Below, in pieces: positions 36,803-52,000 of a DNA stretch of 64,000 nucleotides. Where the stretch lies: positions 6,207,501 to 6,271,500 of the forward strand of contig NC_132974.1 of assembly GCF_047496725.1 (NCBI RefSeq), in the 5' to 3' direction. The position numbers and the translations under genes are program-made. Origin of the DNA: Anoplolepis gracilipes. Taxonomy: Eukaryota > Arthropoda > Insecta > Hymenoptera > Formicidae. Numbering within the stretch: the first letter of the stretch is position 1; each line of letters starts with the position of its first letter. Under the pieces are notes generated by a model, which had not been told where the DNA came from, did not search any database, and was given only the letters and a program-made list of their open reading frames with translations.

Positions 36803-39800
36803 CTGTGTATAAAAGATACGATGAAATACTTCAATATTCTTATAAAGAATCATGTTTTCATTGAAAAAAAAAAAAAAGATAAAATACCGTGCGTTTTGTA
36901 ACCATTATTCTCTTGAGGTAAAATCAAATCACCAGCAATCGTATCGGATCCATTTACCGTTATATTACTAACAGATCGTCCTCGTTGTGTTGGTGAAGAA
37001 ACCGACGAAGATCGACCCTAAAAACATTAACAATCAAGATTATTATATATTTTTGTGATTCGTTCTTATTTATTACGTGCATTTCTTAGCTTACCGAATT
37101 GGATAAAGTGAGACCTTCCATTCTTTCTTCTACATCGGCCATGTTGCTGATTCCACTGTCTTTGCTGGTAGTAGCTCTCTCCAGACGCTCGAAACCGTAA
37201 TTTTGGATTTCAGCGGTTGTGCGTCGTAGTGATCTATGAGAAGAACTTTAAAATTAAAATGTCTCAAAATTATAATATGTTTATAACATACTATATACGA
37301 TCGATGCGACAAAACGATCGTTCACGTACTTGTATACTTCTTCCATGTTCTCATCTCCTCCATCGATTTCGGTTCTCGAATCTTTAACGTCGTTCTTCGC
37401 TTTCGTTCGAGCTGGCGAGCTTTGCGCTCTAGGCGGTGGTGTGCCGGGTGAAGCCGGATTACTCGAAGCAGATTTCCTTAGATGATTTTGTACTAGAGGC
37501 CAGGCTGTTTCCTACAGAAAAAAAAAATGAGAAGTAACAACGGAAAATCAACGGTAAAGAAATAACGCTGACGAATAGCTAACTTAACGTACTTGATAGT
37601 ATTTCGGTAACTCGGATAGTATCATAGTAACTTGAGGTGGATTGAGATTATAAAGCGATATCACAGCGTTCTGTGCGTGCCTCTTAACGTCTTGGCTTTT
37701 GCCATCATTTGACCAGTCGAGCAGTCGCGCAAGTGCTGTCCCTGCAGAACTAGTTAACGCGGACGGTTCTGCCGTCTCAGCGATCTGTGTGATAAATTTC
37801 AACGCTGCTACTTTTACGCGAGAATTTGGTGTTTGTGTTGGATCTGTTAGATATCTCATTACAGCTGGTAGAAGCTGTTGTCCCGGAAAATAGTCTCTGG
37901 ATCACAAAAAAAATATATATAAATTTATTAACGTAATATATATATATATATATATATATATTACGTTAATAAATTTATATATTTAATAATATCAATCTAA
38001 TATAAAGTATCGTGTGCAAAGTTGATACAAAGCCTCACCTTACAATATCAAGTGTTCTCTGAATTTTTGTTTGTATAGATCCCAATAGATCAGTGCCCAA
38101 TTTATTGAGCAGTCTTGCACACAAAACATAAAGCCAATCACCAAGACCTTCGCTGTGAGTTATCACTAGTTCATTCAATGTGTCCAGAAACAAACTGAAG
38201 ACTTTGGTATGGGAATCCATGAACATTTTCGTAAAAATGTCTGTTACTCTACGCAAATCTGATGTTGTCAATGTGTTCCCACTGTTCAAATAATGCTGCA
38301 AGCCCACCAAGCCTTCTTTCCGATCTCCCCAATGTTTATGACCACAGTTTTCAATAATTTCTTTGATATCCTGTAAAATAAGAACGGACTGTTGTATGTT
38401 TCTTTCAAACTTTTAGTTTCGATATACATAATTTTCAGAGAGCTTTGATGTAATGTGTAAAAGTGTTTATGTACAAAATAATAATTTTTTAACATTAAAA
38501 TACAATTGCTGCACTGATTGATTTAAAAATATCTGAGTTACAGTATGTTTTCATTTCAATGTGTGCAGAAATAAAAAGAATTTAACAAACCTTTGGGATA
38601 GACTGATCCCATAGATCACGGTATAGTCTCGGTTGAGAGCCACTCCATGAGTACGACTAATGGGTAGATGGACGATGGAGAGATATGGAGAACAGAACGG
38701 CGTGTTGCGTTAGTCAACAAATACGCCGCAACAAAACCAAAAGTAAAAAACACATGCATTAGCTACATCTTCATACAGTGCTGAAAACTAGCTTTTTGGA
38801 ATTTTTGGTGTATTTTGGTGTTTTTATTCTTTTTATTTAATAAAATAAAAATTGAATCATATAAAAATTAATATTAAATTCTTAAACAAAAATTATATTG
38901 TAAAACAATATTTTCGTATTCTGTATATTTGCATGCTACTGAAATAAAAAATATTTTATAAGCATTAATTAATTAATCATAAAAAGCGGCCAATCTATTA
39001 ATTATCATATGAAAACGTGCGTAAATTCTTTATAATAATGCAGCATGATGTATGAAGATAATATGCATAAAGATGTAATTCAATTTAATTTTTTGTGAAC
39101 GCTAGTGTGTTAGTTTATGAATATAAATTTATATAACGAGACAAAAATATATTAACTTTGATTCTGTATCAAATGCGACATATATCCATTTTTTGATCAA
39201 AGTAACAAAAATAGATATCACAGCCGATAAATGCACTGTTATTTCTAATTTTTATTTTAATCGATAAAATTTTTACTTACATCACTAGCTCGTCTGTAAC
39301 CATCTATGCTTCGTTCCGAACATATACTACTATTTTCACTGTCATCACTATGATCTCCTTTGCCAGGTATTCTGCCGTAATTTTCGATACTGTCGAGAGT
39401 TAGAGCGTCCGCCAAAGCGGACTCCGCTTCGCGCGATTTCAACAGCATTTTCTGCGCCATGACTGGTGGCCTGGTGCTGTCCGTCGGTGACATATGTAGA
39501 TTTCTCCCTCTATCAATTCAAAGAATTCACGTCAAAAATTGCTTCAACTTATTTTTATAGCACTTGCGATAATGAAAAATTATATGTACCGTATTTTGCT
39601 CGCAAAACTCCTATCCATTCCAAACCTCTGTGGACTAGGTTCGCGACTGTTGCTTGTGCTATTGACACCATGTCCAGATAATCGTCTTGGTCTGCCTATC
39701 AGTGATTCGCCTTCGCGATTGTACGTCGCGTAGTTCAATCTAGACGATGGGGAACCTGATCTGCTGCTAGCTGTTAGAGAAAAGATAAAACAATTTCGTT

Positions 39801-42800
39801 AAGATCTTTTTCCATCGTTACATATCTTCTTTCGCAAAAAATTATAAAACATACGTTGAGATTGCGAAACTCCCGACATTCTTGTTCTCGTTCTTGCAAT
39901 TCTTTCTGGACTAGCAACATTAGGATCTGGAGATTTACTAGGGCGAGCTGACGCAACATAAAATAAGTACAATTACATTGATTAATAATTAACTTATCTT
40001 AATATCTTGATATATCAATATATATTACTTACGAAGTGCTGCTGCCGCTTTTTGTCTACTTATATTTGCATACATTGTTCTGGCTTTTGCCCTTTGAGCA
40101 GCTTGTAAATCGATCGCGCTAGTAGATCTAACACTTCCCGGTGTACCTCGGTCTGTAAAAATATAGAATAGATTAATTTACAAGATTAGTTTCATGAATT
40201 TGTACTTTACAACTATGTGCAAAATAAAAAATTTAAAAAAATAACATAAGACAACGGCTCCATTTGTGCACCATCTTTTATAATTGCAGTGTGATATAAC
40301 ATAATGTATGTAAATGTGACCTCTATTTCTGAAGTAATAATAAAAAAATTACAATGACTGTCTGTTGGTCTTTGTAGTATCGGGATACCAGACTGACGAT
40401 AAGATCGAGGCAAAGACGGAGTACGTCTGAGACCGTGCGGTTGACCAATGGTCTGATGCAAATTTTCCGTACTACCTTCATACGTTTAATGTAAAGAAGT
40501 CACAAAGATAGCAGCATGAAAAGAGAATGACAAATTCTTTATATTAAAATCGCAAACACTAGAGTACACATCAATATATTTCAGTGCAACGTAATCTGTA
40601 ATGGAGCGTTTTTATGATAGATATAAATAAGCAGAAAATCTTTACCTGCCGCGCTCATCGCAGGTCTGGCTGTTCGGGGACTAACGCTTGACGATCTCGC
40701 ATTAGCCACAACATTTAAGCTGTTACTGCTACCGCTATTGCTGAGTGACATCAAAGAACGTTTGTATGACGCGTCCAGGTTATTCAGTAATATTTCCGCT
40801 TGTTCCGGAAAGTGATTTTTAAATGCCCAGAATGATCTGTAAAAAGCGATAAAAATATAGTTATTAAATCAATTTCCTCGTAAACAAAGGTATATATAAT
40901 ATTGTTAGCATAATAAATAATCGTTGTCCAAAAGACACTCACTTTCTGGCGAAAACTCGCGCTTCCGCATCAGAATCCGCGATGCCCTTTTTAAGTGCAT
41001 CTGGCAATACTGTTATGTGCTTTTGCAATATCTGCGTAGGCCACGTCTGCAGAATTAGAGCCAGATATTCCCAGGATGCTTTGCGAATGTCTTTGCTCTT
41101 GTTACTCACGCACGATATAATGATAGGCACATATCGACTACAGTGAGTATTTTGAAGGATAAACCGAACTGCTACTGCACCGGCTGTCGCCACGACCTAG
41201 TTAGTGTGAAAATGACAAGTAATTAAAACTCTTACCTTTTACGAAACTAAAATGAAGATGAAAATTAACGGATATACACGATCATCGTAAAATTCTACGA
41301 AATATAAACATTTATAACAAGAATAGATAATTAAAATAAATATGACGAATTGAATAATAATTGGATTTTAATGACAGAAATCTAGTATTATTTCGCGAGA
41401 TTTACCTTGGCACTGTTCTGTATGAGGTTCATTAACGTGAGCAAAACCGCCTCGCCAAAACTGGCAAATTTGGTCTTCAGGCTCTGACTCAGAAAGGCTA
41501 GAGTTACACACGCCTCTCGCGCTACTTGGGATCTAAGGTCTGTGCAGGCTTGTTCGAATGGTCGCTGTACGTTCTTTAGGCATTCGTGAAAATTTTCGTA
41601 CATAGTGCCACCTGCGAGTACAATGGCCCTTAATTTTTTCATCTGCAAAAACAAAAAGGTAAATAAAAAATAATCGTAGTCTCCTAAGGGAGGAGAAGAT
41701 TTGCATTTTTCGACACATACGCTATCCGTTCTCAGTTTCCAATCTTTCTTGTCATCGCCCACTGTATCTTTGATAATCTTCATCTGTTCTTCGAGGTCTT
41801 TCGCCGAAAATACAGTAACAGGAGGTACGGCTTCAAACGAAGTGATGAAATATTCTTCGTCGACGGCTCCGGCTTGCGCTGGAGATCATAAAGAGTGATA
41901 ATTTTTTATTTATATTTGCTTCAATGTGAAAATATTGTACATTGTATGTGTGTGTTAAATAATATAATTATTTCCGAGAACAATATTCTTCATGCTTTAC
42001 ATTTTCAGAAAAAATTATCAATGATTACGATACAAAAAGTTTTATGACTTGCTATAAATTGCTATGTAAGCGGTTGTCATACAAAATGATACAAAATGTA
42101 CAAATTAATATAAATGATGATTGCAAATGATAATAAGCATTATTATATCACGTTACAATGAGAAGCTGTAGAGTTGATAACAGAGCAACACATAGACATT
42201 CATTCACATAGTATACTACATTGTCCTAATTAGGAGTGTTGATACAATTTATCATAATTAATTAACGTAATCAATTTTGTTATATTATAGAATTTTTTTT
42301 AATCATGAAAGCTCTCTAAATATCTTGATAGAGCAATTATTTTCTTGCAATCGAAAGTCGTGATGTGATTTTCCAAAAGAACGAATTATACACGTTAGAA
42401 TAGCAATTGCTAATAGTAAAATTTAGAAATTATATACCTGATGCTGATCTTACTGACAGAGTTCTTTTGACAGTCGTTGACCTTGGGACCGTGAAGGATG
42501 AACCAGGAGCAGCTGTCATGCAAGTGAAGAGTTAGCGTATTCTCGTCATCGAAACGTCAACATAAAACTACGTTGACATTTCGTTGACGAGTTTCTCTAC
42601 GTATTGTTAACAATACCAAACTAAAGCCGCATTGCGGTTAAAACATACAAGCACAAATAAAGTATTATGGCGTATTTTCCATATGTGCGCTTCGTTTGCC
42701 AATGAGAGTTGGGTGCGTTTGTGACATTAGTCAACACTGAGTCACGATACTCACATACATTTTTTAGGTGAAACATGAAGAGAAACATTTCAAATAAAAT

Positions 42801-45800
42801 ATACAGAAACAACTGCTTATACACAAAAGCTCGTTGATTTATACGACACAAACTAACACTGCTGTTATCGTTCTGATATAATTAAAATATTGATATTCAA
42901 TATTGATATTCTAGCCAAATAGAACATAAAGTACATTTAATATATAACCACTAATTTTATAAATTAAAAAAAATAATTAAATCCACACTATTATATATGT
43001 TTAACGTTGACTCTTGCAATTTTTATATTAATTAATAATAAGCTACTAATTAAACAGATTTTAAAGAAACTTGCTTCATTGTTCCTACTCTTGCAATATA
43101 TCATGCTCTCAATTAAAAAAAAGTCAATAATAATATTAAATTGACAATATAAATCACAATAATAATTAAGATTATAAAGTGTATGAGATAATTTGACAAT
43201 ATTCGGACATACCTAAGGCAGAGGACGGTGTCCTAGCAGGTCCAAATTGACCTCGTTTCGGAGGCATATTCAGCCTCTTCACAGGAGCCGATTTGATCTG
43301 CAACACAAACTTTTTCTTCACAAAACGTCATATCTATTTATAAACTTGCAAATCAGGTGCTCTTAATGCACACCTTTGAACTCTACACTTACCGCTCTGT
43401 CGGTTTCGTCGCTGTCTTTGCCAACTGAAACAAAAGAGAAAAATTATTGTCAGTGTGAGATCAGGACTTTGCATCCTCTTTGCCAGTTAAAAGATTTAAA
43501 AATTGCAGATGTCTCAAAAAATAATAAAAAATTAATAAAAAGTTCAAATATTTAAAAGTATGATAATTAAGAAAAAAATACATACATATATATATATATA
43601 ACACTTTATTATACTCTTCAAGTTTTAGTTATAATCTCTCGATATTGATTTAATATTAATATTCCAGATGTTAAACAAGCTTCTCATGACATAACGATCT
43701 TTGACCTCTGCTTGTTTTGTTTGTCACTATTTTTGAATGTGATTTCAGTCTGCTTTTTGACGTGTGCTTGTATCGTTTAATAGACAACTATGCAATAATT
43801 AATGCCCATCTTCTTGAAAGGTATGTGCATTTGCGATCTTTCGTTTGGATTAAAATAATTGACAACAAATAACTCGATAAGTACATAAGTTTGTAATACT
43901 GTTTGACGTTAAATTCTTACGCAAATTGTCAATTTTTACTTTTTAGACTTGATAAGAACCTAAACCAAAGGTTGAAACGTTGTCTTGTTTAACATCTAAT
44001 AAATAAATAAAGCTTAATTCTGCCAGTTTAGTCGCCTAACTAATAAACCTTCTGAATTATTTCATCGCTGGCGATATATCATTCACTTTTAATTAATATT
44101 AATATGTTAGATAAATTAGATTAATATATTATTATATACGTAAAATGTGCATCGTAGTAAAAGATATATCATTTAAATAAGAATATATATCTCATAATTA
44201 TTTTAATTTATATATTAATATTATAACAGGGTGTATACTCAAATTCTGTAAAAAAATTCCCTGAGAATTCCAGGCTCTTCCAGGTATGTTTGTTCAAAAC
44301 TTCAGGTAAAATTAAAATATTTTTAGATGCAATTTTAAAATAAGCTTATTTATTTTAGCGTATCATTTTTTGACATAAACGAAAAACATATATTTTAAAC
44401 AATTTTATATAGACATAAACAAAATATATATATATATATATTTTAAGCAGATTTTAAACTTTTATAAAAAAATTTTAAAATAAGTATTTCTTTAACATTT
44501 TTTTAAATTCCCTGAATCTTAACGAAATTCCATGAGAATTCCATGATTTTTCAAGGTGTAATAAAATTCCCTGAGAATACCAGGTTTTCCAGGTTTTTCC
44601 TGGAAGTATACACCCTGTATAATTATTTTATATATTTGTCGCAAAATATCGCTGTTTCTTTTTGTACGGCAAAATTAATTCATATACCTAAGTCTGGATA
44701 CAGCCAAGGAGGCTTGTGGATGTCACAGTGACATCCCCGCGCTCTTGCACCAGGATGTTTGACTATATTATCCCATTGCAATATCCACCTACTGCTCGCA
44801 TCCCACAATTTCTTATCGATACTGGGATATTTCTTTAATCCCCGATGCAAGCAACAGTGTCCGTTTGGTATTAACATGCCAGCAGTGTCACTCATCGCGA
44901 ATGTATATACTTTAGCGCAAGCAAGGATAAACTTCTTCGCAGGTCGCAACAGAATTATAACGACATTGACATTTCGCCAACGTCATTAACATCTTAATAA
45001 ACCAGTTGCGAGTGAATCTTTTTCGATTCCTGTTGTAAATATTTTTCAGCAGATATTATAAGCAATCTGACAATGAAAATGATATGTTGCCGAATTATCG
45101 ATTGAAAAAAAAAAAAAAAAAAAATATGCTAAACACATTTAGAAATTTGAGATTTTATAAGAATTATCTTTTTATCATTACATATCTTCTTTTAGAGAAG
45201 ATTCGATAAAATCTTTTAATCGACAAAAGTAGAAAATAAATAGTTATACTCGCGACAAATTGAATTCTTAAGAGTTACGACAATACCGTTCTCGGGATGC
45301 GATAAAGAGACCGTTTATCGCATGCAAAGGAGTACAGTTATCTAAACTGCTATATGTCAACAGTTACGTTTCAACAATTTAGCGTTTAAGTTTATAATTC
45401 TTGCCGGATTCCTTGAGAGATTCTCGCTAATGTATATTATGTGAGCTCACGAAAGTGTAAAATCTCGAAACGTCGCGGCGAAACTCGTAAATGCGAGCGG
45501 TGCACACACAGTGAAAGTAATCTTCATTCGTCTTTTCCCGCGAACTGTTTCGTCGTAGAATTAATTTCTAAATCCTAATTGGCTTCTCACGAACGTGCTT
45601 TATTAATTTGTTGCTGTAAGCGATTCATTAGATCGGTTAATCTCGCCGGACTTAACAAGTAAAATTAATTGGCTACCGGATTTCGCTTCGAATAAACCTA
45701 TATACATTCGTACAGCATGTATTAAATCAGAGAACATTTTAGTTACTACTACAACAGTTTATAAAAAGCGATTATTTATTTTCTTAACAAGTTCATTATC

Positions 45801-46029
45801 CGAATAGGTAAAAATTATTATTTAAAGAGATATTGCAACTTCTCCTGTTTTCAATCCTTTGTAATCTTCTCGATATTTTTCAAGAAACAAACTCAATCGA
45901 TGAAATTTGCAAAAGTCACAATCAGCAGCGAATGGAACCGCTTAATAAATCATTAAGGGAAAATTATCTGGAATCATGACGTAAACTGGTAATTTGTAGC
46001 AAATGACAGTAAACGACAGTTATATATAT

Positions 46030-46085
<56 letters not shown>

Positions 46086-49000
46086 CTGTTGGATTTCAAG
46101 ATTGCCAGCGTAACAGTTCCTAATGTTTACTCTTGCCTCTCTCGCAAGCACCTTATTATCTACCTTCCGAGCATTCTTTGCGGTCGTATTGAGCGCATGC
46201 ACGCGCTCTCTTTCGCATTAAGAGGTTCTGTAATATCCAGCTGCGTAAGGCTGTTTATAGCGGTACACTAAAGACTCTTTCTTTTTCTCCGAAGCTATCG
46301 ATATTTGTCATGTCACTCGAGCTTTATACAGATCTAAATCGTTAATGAGCTTTAATCGCTTCCTCACTATAGATAAAAATCAATAACGTAATTATTATGC
46401 ACATTCACGACAGTTTAATATATTCTAATGAAATACAAATATTATATAAAATATTGTAAAACATGCCATGTATAATATATTGCTGTATAATTATTTAGAA
46501 TTTGGGCATTATGTTTCTTTGAAACAAAGAAATGACACGTGATGTGTAAATAATTGCAGAAAAACAGAGACGATAACGATTCATTACGCGACTATATGAA
46601 CCATTGATTTTCTCGACGAATACCAGTTCAATGTTCTCCGATGTTATGAATGTTACTTGACATACTTGCTATGTATGCACCAATCAATAATCCAATAATA
46701 AAACAAACCATTATTAAAGATACTATCACTAATAATAATAATACCGTTCCGAATTAAGAATGCGATAGGCGCGATTTTCTTAGCTATTTCTCGGTCGGCG
46801 ATCGCGACCCATTTATTAATATCCTTCGATACCGGTGTTCGGTGTTCTCTCCAGTGTTCTTTCAACAATGAATACAGACACACACGCACACACACGTGTA
46901 ACTCGTAACGAGAACGTTTAATGAGAAACCTCATTTTCTCATGTTACAGATAGTATCGTCTCGCGCACCTTCTCCTCGAACGTTCTAGCGTTCATTCAGA
47001 TTTCCACGCGCCGTTCATGTGCGATGACGAAGTTCTTTGACGCACAGATATATTGTATATTCAAGTAATGTAGTTTCGAAACTAAAGAAAAAATGTACAA
47101 TGTCACAGAGTTTTTTTTTGGTTGAAAACGATTCTATACGCGCACAAAATTATTCATTTTAATGTATTTGAATCATATTGTATTTTTAAAAATAATTATA
47201 TATAAAATTGTATCAACCAAAGGAATTTTTACGTACGTTACGCAAGACGTTTTATCTTGGCTAAATACAGCCACACTATTCAATTTATTTCTCGAAAAGG
47301 TAAACACATTATATAAATAATTTTTCGTCGGGAAACATAAAGAACAAGCGTTTGATTTACATTAATTTGGGCCTTAAACCATCGCGATGCGGACGGATCG
47401 CGTAGTTTTAAGAAAAAGAAAAAAATTTATCCTACTTCCCGGAATCGGTTGCGTCACAAACGCGCCGATCAGCCTCTATTACGCACAGCCTATTACCGCA
47501 CACGTGCGCGGGCATTTATCGTCGACGTGTAGATTAACATCGTCTAGCGGTTAGACCGCCGTCATTCGCATATAAAAAGGGACATCGAGCCGTGTATTAA
47601 ATCGCGCAAAAACCGAACAAATTCCCCGTACATTGAAACCGCGTCGACTGCGATTGATTAACGTGCGCGGTTCTGATGTTAATTATGCGATCGCTCGAAA
47701 ATCTTGATTAAAATGGGCCTTATTATCCCGAATAAGGCATAACAAGTGATTTATCTCGATCTTCGTTTCACGCCTCGTTATAAAGTAATTTACGAAACAA
47801 TATAAGGGCATTCTGTGAAATTTTCTTGCGACGTCGAAACCGGCACTGTTCGATCAGCTGATCGCGATTATTATATATTTTTTCCTTTCGAAAGCGCGAA
47901 ATCCTGTTCTTCACTCATTACGTAAAAACGTTATAATATAAAAAAGAAGTTAACAGTATTTAAGATTGTTTGCCTTGTTCACAATCACATCTCGCTTTTA
48001 TGACTGAGGTAAGCGGAATAATTAATGGAATATACCGACAGGCACGCTTGGCTATCTATTAATTCAAATCGCGGTATTACCTTCGAGGAATTTAAAGTGA
48101 AGTCATATTTTCTATGGAACGAGAAAATAACGTTCGCGCATTGTGTTGCATAATTAAAGCAATTCTCTATTATAATCATATAACAAAGAGAGACATGAAT
48201 TTTGCATTTACATTACTTTGTTAGCGAAAATACTTGACAGCGAATCATCTAGTTCATCACGACCGAGAAAGTGCATTAATAATTCCGACCAACGGGCTGC
48301 TCGGCCTTTTTGCATGTCGTCGACGCAACGCACTTTTGTCGAGTCCCTCGACACACGCGTGTGTGCGGTAAACTCCTTATCTCTCACAAAGACGGCCCGA
48401 AACGTGACACAAATGAAGAGATTCGTGACACAGACGATGCGTAAAATCGTATTCGAGTGGACAAGAACGTTGATTCTAAATGTCTCTAAAAAAAATTCAG
48501 TATCTCGATGTTTCGAAAAAATTTTAAATTTCTAAAGAGAGAGAGAGAGAGAGAAAGATAGAGGTTTTAAACTTTAGTCCTGACAATTTTGCTCTGTCTA
48601 GAAAACAGAAATTTATTTGTACGATTCCACTACATTATTGCGTTGTAAAAGAAACACGAGTTATCCCGGCGTTCACTTCGAAACTGGATATTGCGACGGC
48701 GATTCTTTTCGAAATAACACGACTCTCCGCTTACATCCTTGTCTAACAACACTATTTCTCGCCGTACGTAGCCGCGGGCGCGGAACAATCGGACTTGCAT
48801 ACATACTAGTCTATGCAGCTATACGATTACGACGCCGAGCGTTCGTCGTTTATCTCACATCGCCTTTGTCGCGCACTGCGAGAATTCCTCAGGCGAACCG
48901 GGACCACCCCGATGACGATCAAAATCGTCGCACTGTCAGGAAGTATCGCGTGTCAAGAGGCATCGATTGCGTGAATACACGACACGGTAACGTTAATGCA

Positions 49001-52000
49001 TCTCTCGCATGCACTTATCGTTAAAAGTCCTGCGTAACGTCGCGAGGTAAACACATTGCGACTTCGCTTCGTGAGATGATCGAATAAGGAAGTCGGATGG
49101 TAAATAATGACAATCCTGGCGAGAGAAAGAAAAAAATGAAGCGATATATCTCTTTGATAATTTTGGATTTCACCATCACAGGAGGGCAACACTTTACGAA
49201 GATCACCGCGTTTTCGTCGTCACGAAGAGCGACACAGGCTGTCGCGTGTTTCTAACAGCATATCGAAACCACCGATCTCACCGAGATTACAGACGAGGGA
49301 AATCGATCCTCGCACGTGACACGAAGCAAAGGAAAAAAAAAAACGCGGGAGAAAAGCACACGATCGATGATCGCGACAACACTCGCTGTGGGACTACCGA
49401 TAATACAACGCGTCTCTCACGTTGCTAAACGCCGACTCGTTTATTCTCAGTCGGGCTCCCGAGAGTAAGCGCTTATGCGCGGAACGCGAGTAAAGCAACC
49501 GAGCCGAAGGAGGGGGTCCCACAACGGACCCTCCCCTATCGTTGGTGCCCCGCTGTTGGAAGGGGCCAAAGGCCGTAGGGACGAGCGAGGAGGCGCGGGG
49601 CCTGCCTTACCGCCACCGATTCCGGAAAATCAATGCCAGTGGTGCTATTGTCAAGTGTGTCATCGAGGACAATGGTACAGTCGTGAAAATGCACTCTTAG
49701 CGAGGTCAGTTTGTATGATTTTAGTTATTCTTCCATCGACGAATATGATACACACGAAAGTCGCATCGTATGTCACATTGTAAATTTTTGCGTAATTTTA
49801 CATTTCAAGTTATATCTAATTTATAAATATTTTTCACAATTAATTTTTCTATTTTTTACTACGTATTTTAATTTGTACATCTCTCATTGTATATTTTATT
49901 ATTTTTTTAATTATTTTTATTTTGTTATTGGTTTTTTTCTAATTTGTTTTTTTTTTTTTTTTTCTTTTTATTCGATATCCCTATTTCCGTGTGTATAACG
50001 GAAAAAATGCACTTTATCTTAAATCTATTGGTCGCATTCAAATCATAATTAAAGATTGTCAATTATGTACATTTTTAATTTTTTCCCGCTGCAGGAAACT
50101 TTGATTACATCTCGAATGTTAATGTAAGATGGCTATCTCGTTACGTTTTACACAAAGTAAAACATTGTTACGTTTTTTATATCGCTTAAAAGGAACTCAA
50201 GTTTAATCAACAAAAGAGATCGAACAGCCGAATTGTCCCGTTAATAATTACGAGTTAATTGGTGCACCGGAATAATTAACACCTTCCCGACAAGAAAGGC
50301 TGAAAGTCGGCGATGTCGCAATCGCTCGAGAAATGCATACGCGAGATAAGTTAAGCTTTCTGTCTTCGTCGCTTTGCATTCATGCGTGCGAAGGTGTGAG
50401 AGCTGCATCTGCAGAATGTCGGTGCTTTCCATCGTGTATTAACGCCCGAGATGAGATCGGCCGAGTTTCACCGTCGAGAACATAAAAGACGTCGTGCAAT
50501 CGAGATCGGGCATTGACTAATCGATTTTATTCAGTCGTCCCGAAGACCCGAAAATGTCATTTACTGATTTCCATGTGACCATAGGAGTGATTCCAGATGA
50601 ATTACACGCAAATACAGTGACAGATGTCGTGAAAAAAATCTTTCCTTTACGTCTTTTGTTTACTTTTGCAAAAATTATAATTTATTCAATTATATTAAAA
50701 ATTAATATGATAATAATATGATGACATAATAAATAAAAAGTAAAAATAAATATATAATATATCTAATATATTTGTATACATGTGCTTTTTTACTAATTAA
50801 TTCAGCTTCCCAAATTTTAAATTTTATTTTTAGAACCTGTCTAACGTGCGAATTTCTTTAACCGATCCTACGTATAAAGGAACACCGCCGCACAAGACCG
50901 ACCGATTGCGAAAGGACGACAAATTGTCGGCCGCGATGAAAACAGGTAGGTGATTGATGCGGTCCGATTCAATTTGCGCCAGTTTTAAGACTGGCGATAC
51001 AGTCGCGGCAGAAGCGATCGAGAAAGAACAGAAGAGAAAGAGAAGGAGGAAAGATTAATGTGCACCGCGAAATAAAAGGATCGGTTATGTCGCTCGTAAT
51101 AAAGAAAAAAAGACCGGGAGTGCGTGTTGAAATAATACTGTCTTCGAAAATTTGTCGTTAAGTTCATTTTCGTGTTTTAGACCAAAAACACGTGACTATA
51201 TTTCGTAGATTTATACAAAATTTCGGGGACGGATCCTCGGGTGAATTCGCAATCAACTTATTTTTGCAAGAATTTTTATTATACAAAGTAACAGAAATAT
51301 CTAAAGATCAAAGATTAATAGGTAAGACTAAGAGTTTAGCGAATTAATTTTGATTCGAGCCATGATCAATTCCAGTAGCTCGAAAGGATCGATCCGAGTT
51401 AAGTTGCAATCTAAACGTGTTTCCGCGGGAAGCGAGTAATAAATTATCGGGGAGGTATCGCGCAACTCTTAATTAACGCGCGACGCGATGCATTAAGGCA
51501 TAATTAATCGTATGATATCGTTTGTGACGACCGGATTGAACGGATTGATACGTGATTATAATGTTCGATTCTAACGTTCGATAAAATTTTACGAGAAATA
51601 TAACTTATACATCTGTATCTCATCGCATTTCAAAAATATATTACGTGCATGTTTAATTATTCACTTTAAAGAAATAAAAGTCAATTTACGAGTTTGTATT
51701 TAAATTAAAATTTAACTCGAATAAAAGTTTTATTATATTTTCGATTTTTAAAATATATAAAATAATAGCTCAAGTGCGTATGAAATACCGTAATGCAATA
51801 TAACTGTTTCGGAAAAGGAAATCTGCCGGATCCCGGTTGTATAGTTTTAGGGTCAGGCGACGCTGAACAGTCCGGCCACTTGGTGCGATCTAAAATACCG
51901 GAAGTGCATATGATCGGCCTCGATTCGCCGTGACTATGTAGATTTCCACGATGCAATATTTTATGCTTCGCGATATTTCGCGATAAATTATTCTGAATGT

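Noticed and set aside
47535..47570. tRNA-like stretch CGTCTAGCGGTTAGACCG
   Set aside because: Resembles a tRNA D-arm only; no anticodon arm, T-loop or acceptor stem follows.
48617..49024. 135-codon plus-strand ORF
   Set aside because: No ATG start, no splice sites or recognisable motif; long frame is expected in this GC-rich patch.
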